Source: Hydractinia symbiolongicarpus | Lineage: Eukaryota; Cnidaria; Hydrozoa; Anthoathecata; Hydractiniidae | Assembly: GCF_029227915.1 (NCBI RefSeq) | Contig: NC_079876.1 | Span: 9,054,001 to 9,118,000, forward strand | Length of the DNA stretch: 64,000 bases | Direction: 5' to 3' | Shown here: positions 51,175 to 62,604 of the stretch, in pieces | Numbering within the stretch: the stretch's first letter is position 1 | Layout: the number at the start of each line of letters is the position of its first letter | The notes under the pieces: generated by a model | The model's input: the letters and a program-made list of their open reading frames with translations, nothing else | Told to the model about the DNA's origin: nothing | The model's database searches: none | Translations under genes and position numbers: made by a program

Positions 51175-51477
51175 GTTTACACTGGGCGCTGTTGTAGCGC
51201 TTCATTTAAAAATTTAAATTAATAAGTCATTTTTTACTGTGGGACCAATCCTAGCCGTTATCGCGCCCTGAAGAAATAGCGACAGTTTCAAAAACTACAT
51301 TTCATTGACTTTCTAACGGTGTCAGTCCGTTTGAGTTTAAACGGTTGGGTCACATATTCGTAACAACATGTATTTAGCGATATTCATCTGACATTACTAG
51401 GTTGCATCGCTTTTAACAGTGAATTGATTGACTGTGGGACTTAATTGAACTAACTTTGGACTGTGACCTGATTAATG
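51175..51477 (+). repeat. Linking monomer between C and the second A
   Basis: Carries GTTTAAACGG, CGTAACAACATG, GTGAATTGATTG and GATTAATGTG, a class also present at about 49310-49610, 53790-54090 and 57160-57460. Ordinary satellite otherwise. Confidence 0.7.
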
Positions 51478-53413
51478 TGATAAATGAAAAAATTGGACTC
51501 CAAGAAATAGCATTCTTCTTAATTTGACATGATTGCATAAACTCAGCGATTACACTGGGCGCTGTTGTAGCGCTTCATTTAAAAATTTAAATTAATAAGT
51601 CTTTTTTTACTGTGGGACCAATCCTAGCCGTTATCGCGCCCTGAAGAAATAGCGACAGTTTCAAAAACTTCATTTCATTGACTTTCTAACGGTGTCAGTC
51701 CGTTTGAGTTACAACGGTTGCGTCACATATTCGTACCAACATGAATTTAGCGATATTTTTCTGATCCTACTAGGTTTCATCGCCTTTAACAATAAAATGA
51801 TTGACTGTGGGACTTAATTGAATTAACTTTTGACTGTGACCTGATAAATGTTATAAATGAAAAAATTGGACTCCAAGAAATAGCATTCTTCTTAATTTGA
51901 TATGATTGCCTAAACTCAGCGTTTACACTGGGCGCTGTTGTAGCGCTTCATTTAAAAATTTAAATTAATAAGTCATTTTTTACTGTGGGACCAATCCTAG
52001 CCGTTATCGCGCACTGAAGAAATAGCGACAGTTTCAAAAACTTCTTTTCATTGACTTTCTAACGATGCCAGTCCGTTTGAGTTACAACGGTTGAGTCACA
52101 TATTTGTACCAGCATGAACTTAGCGATATTTTTCTGATATTACTAGGTTGCATCGCATTTAACAATGAAACGATTGACCGTAGGACTTAATTGAACTAAC
52201 TTTTTACTGTGACCTGATAATTGTGATGAATGAAAGAATTGGACTCCAAGAAATAGCATTCTTCTTAATTTGACATGATTGCCTAAACTCTGCGTTTACA
52301 CTGGGCGCTGTTGTAGCGCTTCATTTAAAAATTTAAATTAATAAGTCATTTTTTACTGTGGGACCAATCCTAGCCGTTATCGCGCCCTGAAGAAATAACG
52401 ACAGTTTCAAAAACTACATTTCATTGACTTTCTAACGGTGTCAGTCCGTTTGAGTTTAAACGGTTGGGTCACATATTCGTAACAACATGTATTTAGCGAT
52501 ATTCATCTGACATTACTAGGTTGCATCGCTTTTAACAGTGAATTGATTGACTGTGGGACTTAATTGAACTAACTTTGGACTGTGACCTGATTAATGTGAT
52601 AAATGAGAAAATTGGAATTCAAGAAATAACATTCTTCTTAATTTGACATGATTGCCTAAACTCAGCGATTACACTGGTCCCTGTTGTAGCGCTTCATTTA
52701 AAAGTTTAAATTAATAAGTCATTTTTTACTGTGGGACCAATCCTAGCCGTTATTGCGCCGTGAATAAATAGCGACAGTTTCAAAAACTACATTTCATTGA
52801 ATTTCTAACGGTGTCAGTCCGTTTGAGTTTTAATGGTTGGGTCACATATTTGTACCAACATGTATTTAGCGATATTTTTCCGATATTACTAGGTTGCATC
52901 GCCTTTAACAATGAAACGAGTGACTGTGGGACTTAATTGAACTAACTTTGGACTGTGACCTGATGGATGTGATAAATGAGACAATTGGACTCCAAGAAAA
53001 AACATTGTTCTTAATTTGACATGATTGCCGAAAGTCAGCGACTACACTTGGCGCTGTGGTAGCGCTTCATTTAAAAATTAAGATGAAAAAGTCATTTTTT
53101 TACTGTGGGACCAATCCTAGCCGTTATTGCGCCCTGAAGAAATAGCGACAGTTTCAAAAACTACATTTCATTGACTTTCTAACGGTGTCAGTCCGTTTGA
53201 GTTACAACGGTTGCGTCACATATTCGTACCAACATGAATTTAGCGATATTTTTCTGATATTACTAGGTTGCATCGCCTTTAACAATGAAACGATTGACTG
53301 TGGGACTTAATTGAACTAACTTTGGACTGTGACCTGATGAATGTGATAAATGAGACAATTGGACTCCAAGAAATAACATTGTTCTTAATATGACATGATT
53401 GCCGAAACTCAGC
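51478..53413 (+). repeat. Segments A and C, second copy (B missing)
   Basis: Segment A copy (51478-52789) is followed directly by segment C copy (52797-53413). Relative to 48491-51174, two monomers are missing at the A/C join, in the conserved ACTACATTTCATTGA stretch. The simplest history is duplication of eight monomers followed by deletion of two. Confidence 0.85.
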
Positions 53414-54170
53414 GACTACACTAGTCGCTGTGGTAGCGCTTCATTTAAAAATTAAGATGAAAAAGCCATTGTTTTACTGTGGCACCAATCCTAGCCGTTA
53501 TCGTGCGCTGAAGAAATAGTGACAGTTTCAAAAACTTCTTTTCATTGACTTTCTAACGATGACAGTCCGTTTGAGTTACAACGGTTGAGTCACATATTTG
53601 TACCAGCATGAACTTAGCGATATTTTTCTGATATTACTAGGTTGCATTGCATTTAACAATGAAACGATTGACCGTAGGACTTAATTGAACTAACTTTTTA
53701 CTGTGACCTGATAATTGTGATGAATGAAAGAATTGGAATCCAAGAAATAGCATTCTTCTTAATTTGACATGATTGCCTAAACTCTGCGTTTACACTGGGC
53801 GCTGTTGTAGCGCTTCATTTAAAAATTTAAATTAATAAGTCATTTTTTACTGTGGGACCAATCCTAGCCGTTATCGCGCCCTGAAGAAATAGCGACAGTT
53901 TCAAAAACTACATTTCATTGACTTTCTAACGGTGTCAGTCCGTTTGAGTTTAAACGGTTGGGTCACATATTCGTAACAACATGTATTTAGCGATATTCAT
54001 CTGACATTACTAGGTTGCATCGCTTTTAACAGTGAATTGATTGACTGTGGGACTTAATTGAACTAACTTTGGACTGTGACCTGATTAATGTGATAAATGA
54101 GAAAATTGGAATTCAAGAAATAACATTCTTCTTAATTTGACATGATTGCCTAAACTCAGCGATTACACTG
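53414..54170 (+). repeat. Two monomers leading into the tetramer/pentamer block
   Basis: The first has CTACACTAGTCGCTG, AAAAAGCCATTG and ATCGTGCGCTGAAG; the second is the GTTTAAACGG/CGTAACAACATG class. They match the last monomers of the pentamer unit that follows, so this may be the trimmed end of another such unit. Confidence 0.7.
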
Positions 54171-55665
54171 GTCCCTGTTGTAGCGCTTCATTTAAAAGTT
54201 TAAATTAATAAGTCATTTTTTACTGTGGGACCAATCCTAGCCGTTATTGCGCCGTGAAGAAATAGCGACAGTTTCAAAAACTACATTTCATTGACTTTCT
54301 AACGGTGTCAGTCCGTTTGAGTTACAACGGTTGCGTCACATATTCGTACCAACATGAATTTAGCGATATTTTTCTGATATTACTAGGTTGCATCGCCTTT
54401 TAACAATGAAACGATTGACTGTGGGACTTAATTGAACTAACTTTGGACTGTGATCTGATGAATGTGAAAAATGAGACAATTGGACGCCAAGAAATAACAT
54501 TGTTCTTAATTTGACATGATTGCCGAAACTCAGCGACTACACTGGTTGCTGTGGTAGCGCTTCATTTAAGAATTAAGATGAAAAAGTCATTTTTTTACTG
54601 TGAAACCAATCTTAGCCGTTATCGCGCACTGAAAAAATAGCGACAGTTTCAAAAACTACTTTTCATTGACTTTTTAACAGTATCAATCCGTTTGAGTTAC
54701 AACGGTTGCGTCACATATTCGTACCAACATGAATTTAGCGATATTTTTCTGATATTACTAGGTTGCATCGCCTTTAACAATGAAACGATTGACTGTTGGA
54801 CTTAATTGAACTAACTTTGGACTGTGACCTGATGAATGTGATAAATGAGACAATTGGATTCCAAGAAATAACATGGTTCTTAATTTGACATGATTGCCGA
54901 AACTCAGCGACTACACTGGTCGCTGTGGTAGCGCTTCATTTAAGAATTAAGATGAAAAGTCATTTTTTTACTGTGGGACCAATCCTAGCCGTTATCGCGC
55001 GCTGAAGAAATAGCGACAGTTTCAAAAACTACATTTCATTGACTTTCTAACGGTGTCAGTCCGTTTGAGTTTTAATGGTTGGGTCACATATTTGTACCAA
55101 CATGTATTTAGCGATATTTTTCCGATATTACTAGGTTGCATCGCCTTTAACAATGAAACGAGTGACTGTGGGACTTAATTGAACTAACTTTGGACTGTGA
55201 CCTGATGAATGTGATAAATGAGACAATTGGACTCCAAGAAAAAACATTGTTCTTAATTTGACATGATTGCCGAAACTCAGCGACTACACTTGGCGCTGTG
55301 GTAGCGCTTCATTTAAAAATTAAGATGAAAAAGTCATTTTTTTACTGTGGGACCAATCCTAGCCGTTATCGTGCGCTGAAGAAATAGTGACAGTTTCAAA
55401 AACTTCTTTTCATTGACTTTCTAACGATGCCAGTCCGTTTGAGTTACAACGGTTGAGTCACATATTTGTACCAGCATGAACTTAGCGATATTTTTCTGAT
55501 ATTACTAGGTTGCATTGCATTTAACAATGAAACGATTGACCGTAGGACTTAATTGAACTAACTTTTTACTGTGACCTGATAATTGTGATGAATGAAAGAA
55601 TTGGACTCCAAGAAATAGCATTCTTCTTAATTTGACATGATTGCCTAAACTCAGCGATTACACTG
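54171..55665 (+). repeat. Four-monomer unit (1495 bp) of a variable-length repeat
   Basis: Starts at GGTCCCTG. Monomer 1: GGTCCCTG with GATCTGATGAATGTGAAAAATG and GGACGCC. Monomer 2: GGTTGCTGTGG with CTGTGAAACC. Monomer 3: GGATTCCAAG leading to GGTCGCTGTGG, then GAGTTTTAATGG. Monomer 4: CTTGGCGCTG with ATCGTGCGCTG and AACGATGCCAG. It lacks the fifth monomer present in the next unit. Confidence 0.88.
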
Positions 55666-57533
55666 GTCCCTGTTGTAGCGCTTCATTTAAAAGTTTAAAT
55701 TAATAAGTCATTTTTTACTGTGGGACCAATCCTAGCCGTTATTGCGCCGTGAAGAAATAGCGACAGTTTCAAAAACTACATTTCATTGACTTTCTAACGG
55801 TGTCAGTCCGTTTGAGTTACAACGGTTGCGTCACATATTCGTACCAACATGAATTTAGCGATATTTTTCTGATATTACTAGGTTGCATCGCCTTTTAACA
55901 ATGAAACGATTGACTGTGGGACTTAATTGAACTAACTTTGGACTGTGATCTGATGAATGTGAAAAATGAGACAATTGGACGCCAAGAAATAACATTGTTC
56001 TTAATTTGACATGATTGCCGAAACTCAGCGACTACACTGGTTGCTGTGGTAGCGCTTCATTTAAGAATTAAGATGAAAAAGTCATTTTTTTACTGTGAAA
56101 CCAATCTTAGCCGTTATTGCGCACTGAAAAAATAGCGACAGTTTCAAAAACTACTTTTCATTGACTTTTTAACAGTATCAATCCGTTTGAGTTACAACGG
56201 TTGCGTCACATATTCGTACCAACATGAATTTAGCGATATTTTTCTGATATTACTAGGTTGCATCGCCTTTAACAATGAAACGATTGACTGTTGGACTTAA
56301 TTGAACTAACTTTGGACTGTGACCTGATGAATGTGATAAATGAGACAATTGGATTCCAAGAAATAACATGGTTCTTAATTTGACATGATTGCCGAAACTC
56401 AGCGACTACACTGGTCGCTGTGGTAGCGCTTCATTTAAGAATTAAGATGAAAAGTCATTTTTTTACTGTGGGACCAATCCTAGCCGTTATCGCGCGCTGA
56501 AGAAATAGCGACAGTTTCAAAAACTACATTTCATTGACTTTCTAACGGTGTCAGTCCGTTTGAGTTTTAATGGTTGGGTCACATATTTGTACCAACATGT
56601 AATTAGCGATATTTTTCCGATATTACTAGGTTGCATCGCCTTTAACAATGAAACGAGTGACTGTGGGACTTAATTGAACTAACTTTGGACTGTGACCTGA
56701 TGAATGTGATAAATGAGACAATTGGACTCCAAGAAAAAACATTGTTCTTAATTTGACATGATTGCCGAAACTCAGCGACTACACTTGGCGCTGTGGTAGC
56801 GCTTCATTTAAAAATTAAGATGAAAAAGTCATTTTTTTACTGTGGGACCAATCCTAGCCGTTATCGTGCGCTGAAGAAATAGTGACAGTTTCAAAAACTT
56901 CTTTTCATTGACTTTCTAACGATGCCAGTCCGTTTGAGTTACAACGGTTGAGTCACATATTTGTACCAGCATGAACTTAGCGATATTTTTCTGATATTAC
57001 TAGGTTGCATTGCATTTAACAATGAAACGATTGACCGTAGGACTTAATTGAACTAACTTTTTACTGTGACCTGATAATTGTGATGAATGAAAGAATTGGA
57101 CTCCAAGAAATAGCATTCTTCTTAATTTGACATGATTGCCTAAACTCTGCGTTTACACTGGGCGCTGTTGTAGCGCTTCATTTAAAAATTTAAATTAATA
57201 AGTCATTTTTTACTGTGGGACCAATCCTAGCCGTTATCGCGCCCTGAAGAAATAGCGACAGTTTCAAAAACTACATTTCATTGACTTTCTAACGGTGTCA
57301 GTCCGTTTGAGTTTAAACGGTTGGGTCACATATTCGTAACAACATGTATTTAGCGATATTCATCTGACATTACTAGGTTGCATCGCTTTTAACAGTGAAT
57401 TGATTGACTGTGGGACTTAATTGAACTAACTTTGGACTGTGACCTGATTAATGTGATAAATGAGAAAATTGGAATTCAAGAAATAACATTCTTCTTAATT
57501 TGACATGATTGCCTAAACTCAGCGATTACACTG
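55666..57533 (+). repeat. Five-monomer unit (1868 bp) of the same repeat
   Basis: Same four monomers in order, with near-identical sequence, plus a fifth (about 57149-57533) carrying AAACTCTGCGTTTACAC, GTTTAAACGG, CGTAACAACATG and GGAATTC. The unit start GGTCCCTG is 1495 bp after the previous one and 1868 bp before the next, so adjacent units differ by one whole monomer. Confidence 0.88.
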
Positions 57534-59245
57534 GTCCCTGTTGTAGCGCTTCATTTAAAAGTTTAAATTAATAAGTCATTTTTTACTGTGGGACCAATCC
57601 TAGCCGTTATTGCGCCGTGAAGAAATAGCGACAGTTTCAAAAACTACATTTCATTGACTTTCTAACGGTGTCAGTCCGTTTAAGTTACAACGGTTGCGTC
57701 ACATATTCGTACCAACATGAATTTAGCGATATTTTTCTGATATTACTAGGTTGCATCGCCTTTTAACAATGAAACGATTGACTGTGGGACTTAATTGAAC
57801 TAACTTTGGACTGTGATCTGATGAATGTGAAAAATGAGACAATTGGACGCCAAGAAATAACATTGTTCTTAATTTGACATGATTGCCGAAACTCAGCGAC
57901 TACACTGGTTGCTGTGGTAGCGCTTCATTTAAGAATTAAGATGAAAAAGTCATTTTTTTACTGTGAAACCAATCTTAGCCGTTATCGCGCACTGAAAAAA
58001 TAGCGACAGTTTCAAAAACTACTTTTCATTGACTTTTTAACAGTATCAATACGTTTGAGTTACAACGGTTGCGTCACATATTCGTACCAACATGAATTTA
58101 GCGATATTTTTCTGATATTACTAGGTTGCATCGCCTTTAACAATGAAACGATTGACTGTTGGACTTAATTGAACTAACTTTGGACTGTGACCTGATGAAT
58201 GTGATAAATGAGACAATTGGATTCCAAGAAATAACATGGTTCTTAATTTGACATGATTGCCGAAACTCAGCGACTACACTGGTCGCTGTGGTAGCGCTTC
58301 ATTTAAGAATTAACATGAAAAGTCATTTTTTTACTGTGGGACCAATCCTAGCCGTTATCGCGCGCTGAAGAAATAGCGACAGTTTCAAAAACTACATTTC
58401 ATTGACATTCTAACGGTGTCAGTCCGTTTGAGTTTTAATGGTTGGGTCACATATTTGTACCAACATGTATTTAGCGATATTTTTCCGATATTACTAGGTT
58501 GCATCGCCTTTAACAATGAAACGAGTGACTGTGGGACTTAATTGAACTAACTTTGGACTGTGACCTGATGAATGTGATAAATGAGACAATTGGACTCCAA
58601 GAAAAAACATTGTTCTTAATTTGACATGATTGCCGAAACTCAGCGACTACACTTGGCGCTGTGGTAGCGCTTCATTTAAAAATTAAGATGAAAAAGTCAT
58701 TTTTTTACTGTGGGACCAATCCTAGCCGTTATTGCGCCCTGAAGAAATAGCGACAGTTTCAAAAACTTTATTTCATTGACTTTCTAACGGTGTCAGTCCG
58801 TTTGAGTTACAACGGTTGCGTCACATATTCGTACCAACATGAATTTAGCGATATTTTTCTGATATTACTAGGTTGCATCGCCTTTAACAATGAAACGATT
58901 GACTGTGGGACTTAATTGAACTAACTTTGGACTGTGACCTGATGAATGTGATAAATGAGACAATTGGACTCCAAGAAATAACATTGTTCTTAATATGACA
59001 TGATTGCCGAAACTCAGCGACTACACTAGTCGCTGTGGTAGCGCTTCATTTAAAAACTAAGATGAAAAAGCCATTTTTTTACTGTGGCACCAATCCTAGC
59101 CGTTATCGTGCGCTGAAGAAATAGTGACAGTTTCAAAAACTACATTTCACTGACTTTCTAACGGTGTCAGTCCGTTTAAGTTTCAACGGTTGTGTCATAT
59201 ATTCGTACCAACATGTATTTAGCGATATTCATCTGATATTACTAG
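57534..59245 (+). repeat. Third unit start, diverging after three monomers; copied at 60894-62604
   Basis: Monomers 1-3 follow the previous unit. The fourth is then replaced by TATTGCGCCCTGAAG with AAAACTTTATTTC, followed by a CTACACTAGTCGCTG monomer. The whole 1.7 kb recurs at 60894-62604, offset 3359-3360 bp (9 monomers). Confidence 0.82.
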
Positions 59246-60893
59246 GTTTCATCGCCTTTAACAATAAAATGATTGACTGTGGGACTTAATTGAACTAACT
59301 TTTGACTGTGACCTGATGAATGTGATAAATGAGACAATTGGACTCCAAGAAATAACATTGTTCTTAATATGACATGATTGCCGAAACTCAGCGACTACAC
59401 TGGGCGCTGTTGTAGCGCTTTATTTAAAAATTTAAATTAATAAGTCATTTTTTACTGGGGACCAATCCTAGCCCTTATCGCGCCCTGAAGAAATAGCGAC
59501 AGTTTCAAAAACTTCTTTTCATTGACTTTCTAACGGTGTCAGTCCGTTTGAGTTACCACGGTTGCGTCACATATTCGTACCAACATGAATTTAGCGATAT
59601 TTTTCTGATATTACTAGGTTGCACCTCTTTTAACAGTGAAACGATTGACTGTGGGACTTAATTGAACTAACTTTTGACTGTGACCTGATAAATGTGATAA
59701 ATGAAAAAATTAGACTCCAAGAAATAGCATTCTTCTTAATTTGATATGATTGCCTAAACTCAGCGTTTACACTGGGCGCTGTTGTAGCGCTTCATTTAAA
59801 AATTTAAATTAATAAGTCATTTTTTACTGTGGGACCAATCCTAGCCGTTATCGCGCACTGAAGAAATAGCGACAGTTTCAAAAACTTCTTTTCATTGACT
59901 TTCTAACGATGCCAGTCCGTTTGAGTTGCAACGGTTGAGTCACATATTTGTACCAGCATGAACTTAGCGATATTTTTCTGATATTACTAGGTTGCATCGT
60001 ATTTAACAATGAAACGATTGACCGTAGGACTTAATTAAACTAACTTTTTACTGTGACCTGATAAATGTGATAAATGAAAGAATTGGACTCCAAGAAATAG
60101 CATTCTTCTTAATTTGACATGATTGCCTAAACTCTGCGTTTACACTGGGCGCTGTTGTAGCGCTTCATTTAAAAATTTAAATTAATAAGTCATTTTTTAC
60201 TGTGGGACCAATCCTAGCCGTTATCGCGCCCTGAAGAAATAGCGACAGTTTCAAAAACTACATTTCATTGACTTTCTAACGGTGTCAGTCCATTTGAGTT
60301 TAAACGGTTGGGTCACATATTCGTAACAACATGTATTTAGCGATATTCATCTGACATTACTAGGTTGCATCGCTTTTAACAGTGAATTGATTGACTGTGG
60401 GACTTAATTGAACTAACTTTGGACTGTGACCTGATTAATGTGATAAATGAGAAAATTGGAATTCAAGAAATAACATTCTTCTTAATTTGACATGATTGCC
60501 GGAACTCAGCGATTACACCGGCCGTTGTGGTGGCGCTTCAATTCAAAATTAAGATAAAAAACTCACTTTTTGCTGAGGGACCAATCCTAGCCGTTAGCGC
60601 GCGCTGAAGAAATAGTGACAGTTTCAAAAACTACATTTCATTGACTTTCTAACGGTGTCAGTACGTTTAAGTTTCAACGGTTGGGTCATATATTCGTACC
60701 AACATGTATTTAGCGATATTCATCTGATATTACTAGGTTGCACCTCTTTTAACTGTGAAACGATTGACTGTGGGACTTAATTGAACTAAATTTTGACTGT
60801 GACCTGATAAATGTGATAAATGAAAAAATTGGACTCCAAGAAATAGCACTCGTCTTAATTTGACATGATTGCCTAAACTCAGCGATTACACTG
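59246..60893 (+). repeat. Mosaic monomers between the two 1.7-kb copies
   Basis: About 4.4 monomers of mixed class: GAGTTGCAACGG with ACCAGCATGAACTTAG, GTTTAAACGG with CGTAACAACATG, and a GGAATTC monomer with GGCCGTTGTGGTGGCGC. One monomer has lost a base in ACTGGGGACC (59454). No non-satellite sequence. Confidence 0.7.
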
Positions 60894-62604
60894 GTCCCTG
60901 TTGTAGCGCTTCATTTAAAAGTTTAAATTAATAAGTCATTTTTTACTGTGGGACCAATCCTAGCCGTTATTGCGCCCTGAAGAAATAGCGACAGTTTCAA
61001 AAACTACATTTCATTGACTTTCTAACGGTGTCAGTCCGTTTGAGTTACAACGGTTGCGTCACATATTCGTACCAACATGAATTTAGCGATATTTTTCTGA
61101 TATTACTAGGTTGCATCGCCTTTAACAATGAAACGATTGACTGTGGGACTTAATTGAACTAACTTTGGACTGTGATCTGATGAATGTGATAAATGAGACA
61201 ATTGGACGCCAAGAAATAACATTGTTCTTAATTTGACATGATTGCCGAAACTCAGCGACTACACTGGTCGCTGTGGTAGCGCTTCATTTAAGAATTAAGA
61301 TGAAAAAGTCATTTTTTTACTGTGGAACCAATCCTAGCCGTTATCGCGCACTGAAAAAATAGCGACAGTTTCAAAAACTACTTTTCATTGACTTTTTAAC
61401 AGTATCAATCCGTTTGAGTTACAACGGTTGCGTCACATATTCGTACCAACATGAATTTAGCTATATTTTTCTGATATTACTAGGTTGCATCGCCTTTAAC
61501 AATGAAACGATTGACTGTGGGACTTAATTGAACTAACTTTGGACTGTGACCTGATGAATGTGATAAATGAGACAATTGGATTCCAAGAAATAACATTGTT
61601 CTTAATTTGACATGATTGCCGAAACTCAGCGACTACACTGGTCGCTGTGGTAGCGCTTCATTTAAGAATTAACATGAAAAGTCATTTTTTTAATGTGGGA
61701 CCAATCCTAGCCGTAATCGCGCGCTGAAGAAATAGCGACAGTTTCAAAAACTACATTTCATTGACTTTCTAACGGTGTCAGTCCGTTTGAGTTTTAATGG
61801 TTGGGTCACATATTCGTACCAACATGTATTTAGCGATATTTTTCCGATATTACTAGGTTGCATCGCCTTTAACAATGAAACGAGTGACTGTGGGACTTAA
61901 TTGAACTAACTTTGGACTGTGACCTGATGAATGTGATAAATGAGACAATTGGACTCCAAGAAAAAACATTGTTCTTAATTTGACATGATTGCCGAAACTC
62001 AGCGACTACACTTGGCGCTGTGGTAGCGCTTCATTTAAAAAATAAGATGAAAAAGTCATTTTTTTACTGTGGGACCAATCCTAGCCGTTATTGCGCCCTG
62101 AAGAAATAGCGACAGTTTCAAAAACTACATTTCATTGACTTTCTAACGGTGTCAGTCCGTTTGAGTTACAACGGTTGCGTCACATATTCGTAGCAACATG
62201 AATTTAGCGATATTTTTCTGATATTACTAGGTTGCATCGCCTTTAACAATGAAACGATTGACTGTGGGACTTAATTGAACTAACTTTGGACTGTGACCTG
62301 ATGAATGTGATAAATGAGACAATTGGACTCCAAGAAATAACATTGTTCTTAATATGACATGATTGCCGAAACTCAGCGACTACACTAGTCGCTGTGGTAG
62401 CGCTTCATTTAAGAATTAAGATGAAAAAGCCATTTTTTTACTGTGGCACCAATCCTAGCCGTTATCGTGCGCTGAAGAAATAGTGACAGTTTCAAAAACT
62501 ACATTTCACTGACTTTCTAACGGTGTCTATCCGTTTAAGTTTCAACGGTTGTGTCATATATTCGTACCAACATGTATTTAGCGATATTCATCTGATATTA
62601 CTAG
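60894..62604 (+). repeat. Second copy of 57534-59245
   Basis: Aligned markers: GGTCCCTG, GATCTGATGAATG (57815/61174) and CTACACTAGT (59021/62380). Copies differ at scattered bases, for example GTGATAAATG here against GTGAAAAATG in the first copy, and GGAACC against GAAACC, so it is older than the 3690-bp duplication. Confidence 0.82.
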
